Shown: positions 26,121 through 35,043 of the stretch, piece after piece
Numbering within the stretch: the first letter of the stretch is position 1
How the letters are laid out: each line of letters starts with the position of its first letter
Origin: Microbacterium sp. Root53
GTDB lineage: Bacteria > Actinomycetota > Actinomycetes > Actinomycetales > Microbacteriaceae
Assembly (NCBI RefSeq): GCF_001426925.1
Contig: NZ_LMFR01000024.1
Span: 96,873-160,872 of the forward strand
Reading direction: 5' to 3'
DNA length: 64,000 nucleotides
Notes under the pieces: generated by a model
Told to the model about the DNA's origin: nothing
What the model saw: the letters and a program-made list of their open reading frames with translations, nothing else
Databases searched by the model: none
Program-made: the position numbers and the translations under genes

Positions 26121-27274
26121 CCGCGGCCGCCGCGACGCGCATCGACGTGATGCGGCCGTGGCTCGGCGAGGAGGAGGCCGCGGCCGTGGCCGAGACCATC
26201 GCGTCCGGCTGGGTCGCGCAGGGGCCGCGCGTGGCCGAGTTCGAGCGCGAGTTCGCGGCGACCGTGCAGGCAGGGCACGCGGTCGCGACGTCGAGCTGCA
26301 CCACCGCGCTGCACCTCGCCCTGCTCGTGGCGGGCATCGGCCCCGGCGACGACGTCGTGGTGCCGTCGCTGTCGTTCATCGCGACCGCCAACGCGGTCTC
26401 CTACGTGGGGGCGCGCGTGGTCTTCGCCGACGTGGACGCCGCGACCGGGAACGTCACGGCGGCGACGGTCGCCGCCGCGCTGACGCCCGTGACCCGCGCG
26501 GTGATCGCGGTCGATCAGGGAGGGATCCCCGTCGACCTCGCGCCGATCCGCGCGCTGTGCGATCCGCGCGGCATCGTCGTGATCGAGGACGCCGCGTGCG
26601 GCATCGGATCCACGTACCGCGGGCGCCCGGTCGGCGCCGGCGCCGAGCTCGCCGCCTGGTCGTTCCACCCGCGCAAGATCCTCACGACGGGCGAGGGCGG
26701 CATGCTCACCACGAGCCGCGAGGACTGGGCGGAGCGCGCGCGCCGGCTGCGCGAGCACGCCATGGGGGCCTCGGCGGCCGAGCGCCACGCCGCGCTCCTG
26801 TCGCCGCGCGAGAGCTACGACGAGATCGGCTTCAACTTCCGGATGACGGACGTGCAGGCGGCCATCGGGCTCGTGCAGCTCACGCGCCTGCCCGAGATCG
26901 TGGTCCGCAGGCGCGCGCTGGCGGCGCGCTACCGCGCGGCGCTCGCGGGCGTGCCCGGTCTCCGCGTGGCGGCCGATCCGCCGTGGGGCCAGAGCAGCTT
27001 CCAGTCTCTGTGGATCGAGGTCGCCCCGCCGTATCCGCTCGACCGGGAGGGCCTGCTCGCGGCGCTCGCCGAGCACGGCGTCTCGGCGCGGCGCGGCATC
27101 ATGGCCGCGCACCGCCAGCCCGCGTACGCCGCGCGCGACACGGGGTCCGCGGCCCTCGCCGCGACCGAGCGGCTCACCGACCGCACGCTCATCCTGCCGC
27201 TGTTCCACGCGATGACCGAGACCGAGCAGGATCGCGTGATCGCGGTCGTGCGCGAGGCGGGAGGCGCCGCGTGA
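26117..27274 (+). CDS. DegT/DnrJ/EryC1/StrS-family aminotransferase (first copy)
   Basis: 385 residues, PLP-dependent nucleotide-sugar aminotransferase. The N-terminal signature SGWVAQGPRVAEFE, the active-site Asp region IEDAACGIGS and the PLP lysine in SFHPRKILTTGEGG are all present. Family members transfer an amino group from glutamate to keto-sugars (PseC, PglE, ArnB types). It is followed directly by a PglD-like acetyltransferase, the order seen in routes to 4-acetamido or 2,4-diacetamido sugars. It is clearly different from the second DegT copy at 28035, so two aminations or two sugars are likely. Confidence 0.87.
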   Translation: MTAAAATRIDVMRPWLGEEEAAAVAETIASGWVAQGPRVAEFEREFAATVQAGHAVATSSCTTALHLALLVAGIGPGDDVVVPSLSFIATANAVSYVGARVVFADVDAATGNVTAATVAAALTPVTRAVIAVDQGGIPVDLAPIRALCDPRGIVVIEDAACGIGSTYRGRPVGAGAELAAWSFHPRKILTTGEGGMLTTSREDWAERARRLREHAMGASAAERHAALLSPRESYDEIGFNFRMTDVQAAIGLVQLTRLPEIVVRRRALAARYRAALAGVPGLRVAADPPWGQSSFQSLWIEVAPPYPLDREGLLAALAEHGVSARRGIMAAHRQPAYAARDTGSAALAATERLTDRTLILPLFHAMTETEQDRVIAVVREAGGAA

Positions 27275-28038
27275 GCGTGCTGCTGATCGGCGCGAGCGGA
27301 CTCGCGCGCGAGGTCATCGCCGCCGGGATGCCGGACGTCGTCGGCGTACTCGACGACGATCCCGGCATGCTCGGCACGCTGTGCGGAGGGGTGCCCGTGG
27401 TGGGACCGGCCGAGGACGCGGCACGGCGCGACGAGCGGCTGCTCGTCTGCATCGGGCCCGGCCGGTCCCGCCGCCAGGTCGTGCGCCGCCTCGATCGCGC
27501 GGGCGTCGCCCCGGAGCGCTACGCCGTGTTCGTCGCCCCGGGGGCCCGGGTCGGGCGCTCCAGCGTCGTCGGCGCGGGCTCGATCCTGCTCGACGGCGCG
27601 GTCGTCACGGCCGATGCGCGGCTCGGCCGGCATGTGGTGCTGATGCCCGGGTGCACCGTGACGCACGACGACGTGCTCGAGGACTTCGCGACGCTCGCCG
27701 CCGGCGTCAGCCTGGGCGGCGGCGTCCGCGTCGGGGAGGCGGCGTACCTCGGCATGAACGCCTCGGTCCGCCCGTACGCGACCGTCCACGCGGGCGCGAC
27801 GGTGGGCATGGGCGCCGTGGTCCTGCGCGACGTCCCCGCCGGCGAGACGTGGGCGGGCGTGCCGGCCCGCGCCCTGCCGCTCGACACGCGGCCCATTCCG
27901 ATCGCGGAGACCGGCGACGCCCGGATCGCCGTGCCCGATCCCCTTCGACCCGATGCCCTTCGACCCGATGCCCTTCGACCCGATCCCCTTCGACCCGATC
28001 CCCTTCGACCCGATCCCCTTCGAGAGGTGCCCGCATGA
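27271..28038 (+). CDS. PglD-like sugar N-acyltransferase with C-terminal PDPLR repeats
   Basis: 255 residues. The N-terminal nucleotide-sugar-binding part is LLIGASGLAREVIAAGM with VVGVLDDDP, as in PglD/NeuD/PerB. The left-handed beta-helix follows (GAGSILLDGAVVTADARLG, MPGCTVTHDDVLEDFATLAA, YLGMNASVRPYATV), including the catalytic-type His in VTHDD. The enzyme proper ends at GVPARALPLD. The last 35 residues are unusual: six PD(P/A)LR pentapeptides encoded by a 15-bp tandem repeat, then EVPA. GTG 27271 and the stop overlap the neighbouring DegT genes by 4 bp each. Confidence 0.86.
   Translation: MSVLLIGASGLAREVIAAGMPDVVGVLDDDPGMLGTLCGGVPVVGPAEDAARRDERLLVCIGPGRSRRQVVRRLDRAGVAPERYAVFVAPGARVGRSSVVGAGSILLDGAVVTADARLGRHVVLMPGCTVTHDDVLEDFATLAAGVSLGGGVRVGEAAYLGMNASVRPYATVHAGATVGMGAVVLRDVPAGETWAGVPARALPLDTRPIPIAETGDARIAVPDPLRPDALRPDALRPDPLRPDPLRPDPLREVPA
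27934..28023 (+). repeat. Six-copy 15-bp tandem repeat at the 3' end of the acyltransferase gene
   Basis: Six consecutive 15-bp units with consensus CCCGATSCCCTTCGA occupy 27934-28023. They are identical except for one C/G change at position 7, which is G in units 2 and 3. Because 15 is a multiple of 3, copy-number change keeps the frame and adds or removes PDPLR or PDALR. The array ends at 28023, next to GAGAGG (28022-28027), the probable ribosome-binding site of the following DegT gene. Confidence 0.95.
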
Positions 28039-29234
28039 CCCGCCCCGCCCCCGTGCTCGTGCGCGACGTGCCCGCGTGGCGCGAGCCCGTCCCGCCGGAC
28101 GCCGTCCCGCACGATCCCGTCCCGTTCCTCGACCTTCCCGCGCAGTCCGGCGAGATCGCCGACGAGGTGCTGCCCGCCTGGCGCGAGCTGCTGCTCTCGG
28201 CCGCGTTCGTCGGCGGCGAGCAGGTCGCGGCGTTCGAGCGCGAGTACGCCGCGTTCGTCGGCGCCGCCCACGCGATCGGCGTCTCGAACGGCACCGACGC
28301 GCTCGAGCTCGCCTATCGCGCGGTCGGCGTGGGGCCCGGCGACGAGGTGATCGTGCCGGTCAACTCGTTCATCGCGACCGCCGCCGCGGCCAGCCGGATC
28401 GGAGCCGTGCCGGTGTTCGTCGACGTGGACGACGAGCATCTGCTGATCGACCCGGACGCCGTCGCGGCGGCGATCACGCCGCGCACGCGCGCGATCGTCC
28501 CCGTCCACCTGTTCGGTCAGACGGCGCCCGTGGAGCGGATCGCTCCGCTCGCGGAGCGTAACGGCCTCGCGGTGGTCGAGGACGCGGCCCAGGCGCAGGG
28601 CGCCGTCGGCCCCGCGGGCCGGGCCGGCGCGATCGGCCGGATCGCCGCGACCAGCTTCTATCCCGGCAAGAACCTCGGCGCCGCGGGCGACGCGGGAGCC
28701 GTCACGACCGGCGACCCCGAGCTGGCGGGGATCGTGCGGTCGCTGCAGGCGCACGGCAGCGCCGTCAGGTACGTCCACGACCGGGTGGGCGTCAACGCCC
28801 GCCTCGACGCCGTGCAGGCGGTCGTCCTGCGCGCCAAGCTGAGGCGGCTCGACGCGTGGAACACCGCGCGGCGGGCTGCCGCCGCGCGCTACGGCCGCCT
28901 GCTCGCGGACCTCGACGACGTGCGGGCGCCCTCGAGCCTGCCGGGCAACCGCGACGTGTGGCACCTCTACGTCGTGCGCCTCGCGGAGCGCGACCGGGTC
29001 GCCGAGGAGCTGACCCGCGCCGGGATCGGCGTGGGAGTGCACTACCCGACGCCGCTGCATCTGACCGGGGCGTATGCGCACCTCGGGCGCCGGCGGGGCG
29101 AGTTCCCCGTGGCGGAGGCGGCGGCGGAGCGCATCCTGTCGCTCCCGATGTCGCCGCACCTGCGCGCGGAGCAGCAGGCCGCGGTCGCCGACGCGCTGCG
29201 CCGCGCCCTCGGGCGCCGCGGCGCGCGCGGCTGA
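28035..29234 (+). CDS. DegT/DnrJ/EryC1/StrS-family aminotransferase (second copy)
   Basis: 399 residues; the PLP lysine is in TSFYPGKNLGAAGDAG and the Asp region is VVEDAAQAQGA. The VPFLDLPAQSGEI and GVSNGTDALELAYRAVGVG segments place it nearest the FdtB/QdtB/WbpE branch, which aminates 3-keto nucleotide sugars. That branch fits the WlbB/QdtC-like acetyltransferase at 23262 and the Gfo/Idh enzyme at 23995. The N-terminus carries about 30 extra residues before the fold (VPAWREPVPPDAVPHDPVPF). It overlaps the repeat-bearing acyltransferase by 4 bp. Confidence 0.87.
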   Translation: MTRPAPVLVRDVPAWREPVPPDAVPHDPVPFLDLPAQSGEIADEVLPAWRELLLSAAFVGGEQVAAFEREYAAFVGAAHAIGVSNGTDALELAYRAVGVGPGDEVIVPVNSFIATAAAASRIGAVPVFVDVDDEHLLIDPDAVAAAITPRTRAIVPVHLFGQTAPVERIAPLAERNGLAVVEDAAQAQGAVGPAGRAGAIGRIAATSFYPGKNLGAAGDAGAVTTGDPELAGIVRSLQAHGSAVRYVHDRVGVNARLDAVQAVVLRAKLRRLDAWNTARRAAAARYGRLLADLDDVRAPSSLPGNRDVWHLYVVRLAERDRVAEELTRAGIGVGVHYPTPLHLTGAYAHLGRRRGEFPVAEAAAERILSLPMSPHLRAEQQAAVADALRRALGRRGARG

Positions 29235-29243
29235 GGCGCGGTC

Positions 29244-30521
29244 ATGGCGCCGGCTCCCGCGGACACCCGGTCCGCGCCGCGTGCGGAGCGCGAGCGCGGG
29301 CGGGGGGACGCGCACGTCCCCGCGGCCGGACCCCTGCGCATCCTGGTGTGCCCGCACGAGCTCGTGACGGGCGGCAGCCAGCTCATCGCGATCGACCTCG
29401 CGGCGCGGCTGCGCGAGCGCGGGCACGTGGTCGCGGTCTACGCGCCCCGGGGGCCGCTCGAGGAGCGGCTGCGCGAGCGGGGCCTGACCTGGCATCCGGC
29501 CCCGCGTTTCCGCGGCGACTCGCTGCACCCGGCCGCGGTCGCGCGGTTCCTGCGCGAGCTGCGGGCGTTCGAGCCCGACATCGTCCACACCTACGAGTCG
29601 GGGCCCGCGCTGGTCGCCGGCGTCGCCGCGGCGGCCCTGCCGCTGCGCCACATCGAGAGCGTGCTGTCCATGTGGGTGCCGCCGCACGTGCCCGACGGCG
29701 TGCCGCTGCTCGTGGGCACGGTCGCGATCGCGCGACAGGTCGCTCAGCGCAGCGGGCCGGTGCTTCTGATGGAGCCGCCCGTGGACACGGTCGCGGACGC
29801 ACCGGGGGACCGGGTGGCCGCGCGCGAGCGGCTCGGCGTGGACGCGGGCGCGTTCGTCGTGTCGGTGGTGGGCAGGCTCTCGCGCGAGCACGGCAAGGCG
29901 CGCGGCGTGATCGAGGCGATCGGCGAGCTGGACCGCCTCGGCGACCCGGCGCCGGGGGCGCGGCCCGTGCTGCTGGTCGCGGGCGCGGGCGACGAAGAGG
30001 GCGCGGTGCGGGAGGCGGCCGGCCGCGCGCGCATCGACGTGCGCATGCTGGGCGACGTCCCGGATCCGCGCGACGTGTACGACGCCGCGGACGTGGCGTT
30101 CGGGATGGGCGCCTCCGCCCTGCGCGCGCTCGCCCACGCGCGGCCGGTCATCGTGCAGGGCGAGGGCGGGTTCTGGCGCCTGGTCGAGCCGGCGTCCGCC
30201 GCCGGCTTCCTCCAGCACGGCTTCTTCGGCGCGGGTGCCGCGGGCCAGGGCCTCGGCGCGCTGGTCGCCGCGCTCGCCGCGGACCCGGACCGCCGCCGCG
30301 ATCTCGGCGGATACGGCCGGATGCTCGTGGCGGAGCGGTTCTCGGCGGCGCGCGCGGTCGACCGGCTCGAGGACCTGTACATGTCGGAGGCGGCGGTGCC
30401 GGCGGCGCGTCGGCCCCGGGAGGCCCTTCGCGCGCTCGTGCGGTACGGGCGCCTGCGCGCGGCGCTCGCCGCCCCCGCGGCGCAGCGGGCGTGGCGGAGG
30501 ACGCGGGGCCGCGATGTCTGA
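29244..30521 (+). CDS. Glycosyltransferase, GT-B fold (family 4-like)
   Basis: 425 residues. The N-terminal Rossmann half begins LRILVCPHELVTGGSQLIAI, the GG(S/A)(E/Q) type start of GT4 enzymes, and the C-terminal half contains FVVSVVGRLSREHGKARGVI with a domain-linker VGRLS motif. The usual C-terminal E-x7-E motif is weak (AFGMGASALRALAHARPVIV), so it may be a divergent member. It should add one sugar to the lipid-linked repeat unit on the cytoplasmic face. It overlaps the flippase gene by 8 bp. Confidence 0.8.
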   Translation: MAPAPADTRSAPRAERERGRGDAHVPAAGPLRILVCPHELVTGGSQLIAIDLAARLRERGHVVAVYAPRGPLEERLRERGLTWHPAPRFRGDSLHPAAVARFLRELRAFEPDIVHTYESGPALVAGVAAAALPLRHIESVLSMWVPPHVPDGVPLLVGTVAIARQVAQRSGPVLLMEPPVDTVADAPGDRVAARERLGVDAGAFVVSVVGRLSREHGKARGVIEAIGELDRLGDPAPGARPVLLVAGAGDEEGAVREAAGRARIDVRMLGDVPDPRDVYDAADVAFGMGASALRALAHARPVIVQGEGGFWRLVEPASAAGFLQHGFFGAGAAGQGLGALVAALAADPDRRRDLGGYGRMLVAERFSAARAVDRLEDLYMSEAAVPAARRPREALRALVRYGRLRAALAAPAAQRAWRRTRGRDV

Positions 30522-31947
30522 GACGGCGACGCTGGGCGTCCGCGCGGCCCGCGGCGCCGCGTGGAGCGGCGCGAGCACGCTGCTGCTGCGGCTCGGGAGC
30601 GTGATCGTCGGCATCGTGCTGGCCCGGCTCCTCACGCCCGAGCAGTTCGGCGTCTACGCGATCGCGCTCACCGTCCAGGGCGTGCTCATGACGCTCGCCG
30701 ATCTCGGACTCTCCGCCGACATCATCCGGTCGCGGGATCCTGACCGGATCGCCCCGACGGTCGCATCCCTGGGGCTCGCGGCGGGCGGAGCGCTCGCGGC
30801 CCTGACGCTGCTCACGAGCGGCGACCTCGCGGCCCTGCTCGGGGCGCCGCAGGCGGGACCGGCGATCGCGATCCTCTCCGCGACGCTGCTGATGGCGGGC
30901 GCCTCGGTGGTCCCGTACGGGCTGCTCATGCGGCGCTTCCGCCAGCGGGAGCTGTTCCTGATCGCCCTGGCGGACTTCGTGGTGTCGACCGTGCTCACGC
31001 TCGCGCTGGTCGCGGCGGGGATGGGCGTGCTGGGGCTCGCGATCGGGCGGGTCGCGGCCCAGGCCGTCGCGAGCGCGCTGCAGTTCGCGCTCGCGCGGGT
31101 GCGCCCGCGCTACGGCTTCGACCGCCGCGTCGCGGGCGCCGTGCTCGCGTTCGGGCTGCCGGTCGCGGCGGCCAACATGCTGTCGTGGGCGCTCATCAAC
31201 GTCGACAACGTCGTGCTCGCCCGCACGGTCGGCGCCGTGGCCCTGGGGTTCTACGTGCTCGCCTTCAACATCGCCGGCTGGCCGATGAGCGCGCTGTCGT
31301 CCGTGGTCCGCTCGATCGCCCTGCCGTACTTCTCGCGCGGCCCGGGAGGGTTCGCCGCCGTCACCTCGCTGGTGTGGGCCGCCGCGCTGCCCGCGGGCGC
31401 GCTGCTGGCGGTGCTCGCGGGACCGCTCGTCGAGGTGCTGTACGGCGCCCGCTGGCTGCCCGCCGCGCCCGCGCTGGCGGCGCTCGGCGTGTACGGCGGG
31501 CTGCGCGTGCTGTTCGACGCGTTCGCCGGATACCTGTACGCGCGGGGGCGGCCGGGCCCCGTGATGTGGCTGCAGATCGCCTCGCTCGCCGCACTGACCG
31601 TCGCGCTGGTCATCGTCGCGCCGCTCGGCGGGATCGTCGCGGCCGCGTGGGCGCACGTGGCGGTGGCCGCGCTGCTCATCCTGCCCGGCTACCTCGTCGC
31701 GCTGCGCGCGGCGGGCGCTCGCCCGGCCGCGGTCATCCGCGCCCTCGCCCTGCCGTCCGTGGCGTCCGTGCCGTGCGTCGCGGTCGCGGCCTTCGTCGCG
31801 GCGACCGTGCCGGATCCGCTCGCCGCCCTGCTCGTCGGAGGTATCAGCGCCGGAGTGTGCCACCTCGTAGTGGTCGGGCACTGGCTGCGCGCTCGCATCC
31901 GCGAGCTGCGCGAGCCGGGCCCCGACCCGAGTGAGGACATCCGATGA
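30514..31947 (+). CDS. Wzx-type lipopolysaccharide/oligosaccharide flippase
   Basis: 477 residues with about 12-14 hydrophobic segments spread over the whole length, of the polysaccharide-specific MOP superfamily. The N-terminus GAAWSGASTLLLRLGSVIVG, followed by LARLLTPEQFGVYAIA, is the standard signature of these flippases. It would move undecaprenyl-PP-linked repeat units across the membrane for polymerisation by the Wzy-like protein at 35939. ATG 30514; it overlaps the genes on both sides by 4-8 bp. Confidence 0.9.
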   Translation: MSETATLGVRAARGAAWSGASTLLLRLGSVIVGIVLARLLTPEQFGVYAIALTVQGVLMTLADLGLSADIIRSRDPDRIAPTVASLGLAAGGALAALTLLTSGDLAALLGAPQAGPAIAILSATLLMAGASVVPYGLLMRRFRQRELFLIALADFVVSTVLTLALVAAGMGVLGLAIGRVAAQAVASALQFALARVRPRYGFDRRVAGAVLAFGLPVAAANMLSWALINVDNVVLARTVGAVALGFYVLAFNIAGWPMSALSSVVRSIALPYFSRGPGGFAAVTSLVWAAALPAGALLAVLAGPLVEVLYGARWLPAAPALAALGVYGGLRVLFDAFAGYLYARGRPGPVMWLQIASLAALTVALVIVAPLGGIVAAAWAHVAVAALLILPGYLVALRAAGARPAAVIRALALPSVASVPCVAVAAFVAATVPDPLAALLVGGISAGVCHLVVVGHWLRARIRELREPGPDPSEDIR

Positions 31948-33107
31948 CCGACCTGCTCCGACGCGGCCCGCGCTCCGCCGCCGTGCGCCTGGAGCCGCTG
32001 CCGTCGGTCGTCGAGGCCACCGTGTCGGTCGTGATCCCGTGCTTCCAGTACGAGCGCTACCTGGAGCAGGCCGTGCGCAGCGCGCTCGACCAGGGTGGCG
32101 TGGACGTCGAGGTGATCGTGGTCGACGACGCGTCGACCGACGGCAGCCTCGCCCTGGCGCGCCGCCTGGAGGAGCAGGACCCGCGCGTGCGGGTGGTCGC
32201 GAACGACGTGAACAGCGGGCCCGTGGCGACCTTCAACCGCGGGCTGGAGCTGGCCGGCGGCGAGTTCCTCGTCCGCCTCGACGCCGACGACCTGCTGACG
32301 CCCGGCGCCCTGCTCCGCGCGGTCGCCGTGATGCAGCACCTTCCCGCGGTCGGGCTCGTGTACGGCCACCCCCTGCACTTCTCGCACGGCCGCGCGCCCG
32401 CGCGGACGCGGCCCACGGCCTGGACCGTGTGGTCCGGGCGCGCCTGGCTCGAGGCGCGGTGCGCGACCGGCGCCAACGTCATCACGTCGCCCGAGGCGGT
32501 CATGCGCCGCAGCGTCGTCGACCTCGTCGGCGGGCAGCGCGACCTGGCCCACACGCACGACATGGAGATGTGGCTGCGGATCGCCGCGCACTCCGACGTG
32601 GCCCACCTGGAGGGATGCGATCAGGCGTGGCACCGTGAGCACCCCCGCAGCCTGTCGCGGCGCGCCGACGACCCGAGGGTCTTCCTGCGCGAGAAGCACG
32701 CGGCCTTCGAGACGCTGTGCGACGCGCTCGCCGACTCGGGCGGCCTGCGTCGATCGGCGCGACGCGCGATCGCGCGCGAGGCCCTCGCGTACGCCCGCGG
32801 CGACCTCGACCGGGGCATCCCGTCGGCTCTGGTCGACGACCTGCGCGCGCTCGCGCTCGAGGTCGACCCCGGCATCGAGGCCTCGGCCGGGTGGCGCGCG
32901 TTCGAGGCGGCACGGCGGCGCGCGTCCTCGTGGCCGCGCAGCGCGGCCGTCGCGGCCGGCGCCGCGCCGCGCATCGCGCGGCGGCTGCGCGCCGACGCGC
33001 AGTTCCGGCGCTGGCACCGCACCGGCGTGTTCGAGCCCGTCGCGGTCGCATCCGGAGCGCTTCCGGCGGGCGACGCGACCGGCGTGCCTCGCGAGGCGCC
33101 GGCATGA
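31944..33107 (+). CDS. Glycosyltransferase family 2
   Basis: 387 residues with a GT-A fold: VSVVIPCFQYERYLEQAV, VIVVDDASTDGSLALA and the metal-binding LVRLDADDLLTPG. A C-terminal helical region follows. Typical inverting sugar transferase; donor and acceptor are not predictable. ATG 31944 overlaps the flippase stop by 4 bp, and the stop overlaps the next glycosyltransferase in the same way. Confidence 0.9.
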   Translation: MTDLLRRGPRSAAVRLEPLPSVVEATVSVVIPCFQYERYLEQAVRSALDQGGVDVEVIVVDDASTDGSLALARRLEEQDPRVRVVANDVNSGPVATFNRGLELAGGEFLVRLDADDLLTPGALLRAVAVMQHLPAVGLVYGHPLHFSHGRAPARTRPTAWTVWSGRAWLEARCATGANVITSPEAVMRRSVVDLVGGQRDLAHTHDMEMWLRIAAHSDVAHLEGCDQAWHREHPRSLSRRADDPRVFLREKHAAFETLCDALADSGGLRRSARRAIAREALAYARGDLDRGIPSALVDDLRALALEVDPGIEASAGWRAFEAARRRASSWPRSAAVAAGAAPRIARRLRADAQFRRWHRTGVFEPVAVASGALPAGDATGVPREAPA

Positions 33108-34348
33108 GCGCGCTCGCGGCCGCGGCGCGCGTGCTGCGCCGGGAGGGCGCGCGCGCGGCCGCGCTGCGCGTCGTGCGCCGCATCGAGACGCGCCTGGATC
33201 CTGCCGGTCCGGGCCTCGGCCTGCCCGACGCCGACGTGGCCGACTCCGCCGAGCTCGACCTGGCGCTGCCCGCGCACCGACCCGAGCGCGGCACACCGCT
33301 CACGATCGGATGGGTCGTCGCCCCTCCGAGCGCCGGCTCCGGCGGGCACACGACGCTGTTCCGGATGATCGAGGCCGTCGAGGCGGCGGGGCACCGATGC
33401 GTCGTGCTGCTGGACGAGCGCCACGGCGCCGACCCGCGCGACCGCGAGCGCGTCATCCGCGACTGGTGGCCCCGCGTCCGCGCCGAGGTGCGCGACGCCC
33501 GCGCGGGCGACTGGGGCGTCGACGCGGCGGTCGCGTCGTCCTGGGAGACCGCGCACGTGCTCGCCTCCCGTGGCCGGGAGCCCATGCGGCGGCTGTACTT
33601 CGTGCAGGACTTCGAGCCCTGGTTCCACCCCCGCGGAGCGGCGTACGCGCTCGCCGAGGACACCTACCGCTTCGGATTCCGCACCATCGCGCTCGGCGAG
33701 GCCGTCGCCGAGGCGCTGCGCCGCGAGATCGGGATCGCGCCCGACGTCACGCCGTTCGGCTGCGACACCGCGGTCTACCGCCCGTTGCCGGGCGCGCGCA
33801 GAGAAGGCGTCGTCGCCTACGCGAGGCCGGGCGTCCCGCGCCGGGGCTGGGAGCTGGCGCGGCTCGCGCTCGCGCGCTTCCACGAGCTGCGCCCGGATGT
33901 GCCGATCCACGTGTACGGCGAGCGCGTGCGCGACCTGCCGTTCCCGGCGACCCTGCACGGCCGGCTCGCCCCGGCCGACCTGAACGCGCTCTACGCGCGC
34001 TGCGTCGCGGGACTGGCGATGTCCTTCACGAACATCTCGCTCGTGGCCGAGGAGATGATCGCCGCCGGCGTCGTCCCCGTGGTCGCGGACTCGCCGTCGG
34101 CGCGGGCCGACCTTCCTGGCGACGCGGCCGCGTGGGCGCGCGCCACCCCGGCGGGTCTGGCCCGCGCGCTCGCGGCCGCCGTGGAGCGGCCCGACCGCGA
34201 CGCGCACGCGCTGCGCATCGCGTCCACGGCGCGCTCGGAATGGACGACCGCGCAGGCCGACGTGCTGCGCATCCTGGAGGACGAGGTCTGCGGGCCGTCG
34301 GCCGCCGAGCTCGACGGCGCCGCCCTGGCGACGGCGGGCGCGTCATGA
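33104..34348 (+). CDS. Glycosyltransferase, WsaF/GT4-like (possible rhamnosyltransferase)
   Basis: 414 residues. TIGWVVAPPSAGSGGHTTLF starts the N-terminal Rossmann half. The segment YFVQDFEPWFHPRG, followed by DTYRFGFRTIALG, is characteristic of the WsaF-type rhamnan/rhamnosyl transferases, where the EPWF/EPYF segment lines the active site. The C-terminal half has SFTNISLVAEEMIAAGVVPV in the position of the GT4 nucleotide-binding motif. Rhamnose as donor is inferred from family only. Confidence 0.8.
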   Translation: MSALAAAARVLRREGARAAALRVVRRIETRLDPAGPGLGLPDADVADSAELDLALPAHRPERGTPLTIGWVVAPPSAGSGGHTTLFRMIEAVEAAGHRCVVLLDERHGADPRDRERVIRDWWPRVRAEVRDARAGDWGVDAAVASSWETAHVLASRGREPMRRLYFVQDFEPWFHPRGAAYALAEDTYRFGFRTIALGEAVAEALRREIGIAPDVTPFGCDTAVYRPLPGARREGVVAYARPGVPRRGWELARLALARFHELRPDVPIHVYGERVRDLPFPATLHGRLAPADLNALYARCVAGLAMSFTNISLVAEEMIAAGVVPVVADSPSARADLPGDAAAWARATPAGLARALAAAVERPDRDAHALRIASTARSEWTTAQADVLRILEDEVCGPSAAELDGAALATAGAS

Positions 34349-35043
34349 CCGCGCGGGAGCTGCTCGGCATGCTCGGGCGGCGCTGGTACGTCGTGACGGC
34401 CGTTCTCGCCGCCGCGGCGCTGCTGACGTGGCACCTGGCCTCGACGGCGGCCGCCGGCGTGTACTCCACGCGCACGGCCGTGACGTTCCTCTACGGATAC
34501 GACAGCGCGCTGAGCCTGGAGGGGTCGCTGCGCGACGAGAACGTGATCGCGTTCGCGGGCGCGGTCGCGGCCGAGGTCGTGCCGGGGCAGGAGGCCATCC
34601 GGTACTCGGCGGTCGACGCGCCCTACTACGGCGCCGGCCTCCGGGAGGGCGTCCAGGTGGGACTCGTCGACTACGGCAACCAGTGGGCGCCGAGCTACGC
34701 GGTCGCGGTGATCGTGCTGCAGATCGTGGGGCCGAGCGCCGAGTGGGTCGAGGCGAAGCAGACCGAGGCGCTGCGCCGCGTCGAGTACAGCAGCTACCTC
34801 CGCCGGCAGCCCGGCACCCCCGCCGACATCCGGATCCGCGTCGATCCGCTGACCCTGCGGATCGAGCACATCCGGCCCGACCGCACGGCGCAGGTCGCCG
34901 CGCTGGGGGCCATGACGGTCGCCGGCCTGCTCACGTCGGTCGGCTCGGCCGTCGGATTCGATCGCGCGCTCGCGCACCGGACACGGCGCGGCGGCAGGAC
35001 CGCGCGCACGCGCGGGATCGCGCACCACGAGGAGATGGCATGA
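34345..35043 (+). CDS. Wzz-like chain-length determinant / polysaccharide co-polymerase (first)
   Basis: 232 residues with two transmembrane helices, one near the N-terminus (RRWYVVTAVLAAAALLTWHL) and one near the C-terminus (VAALGAMTVAGLLTSVGSAV), and a basic cytoplasmic tail. This topology is that of a co-polymerase, with a periplasmic-type loop between. There is no Walker A motif, so no fused tyrosine kinase as in many actinobacterial and firmicute chain regulators. Sequence similarity to classical Wzz is faint; the call rests on topology and on its place between the glycosyltransferases and the ligase. Confidence 0.62.
   Translation: MTARELLGMLGRRWYVVTAVLAAAALLTWHLASTAAAGVYSTRTAVTFLYGYDSALSLEGSLRDENVIAFAGAVAAEVVPGQEAIRYSAVDAPYYGAGLREGVQVGLVDYGNQWAPSYAVAVIVLQIVGPSAEWVEAKQTEALRRVEYSSYLRRQPGTPADIRIRVDPLTLRIEHIRPDRTAQVAALGAMTVAGLLTSVGSAVGFDRALAHRTRRGGRTARTRGIAHHEEMA

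Noticed and set aside
27934..28023. Short regularly repeated sequence as a CRISPR array
   Set aside because: The 15-bp units are directly adjacent with no spacers and lie in frame inside a gene; no cas genes are nearby.
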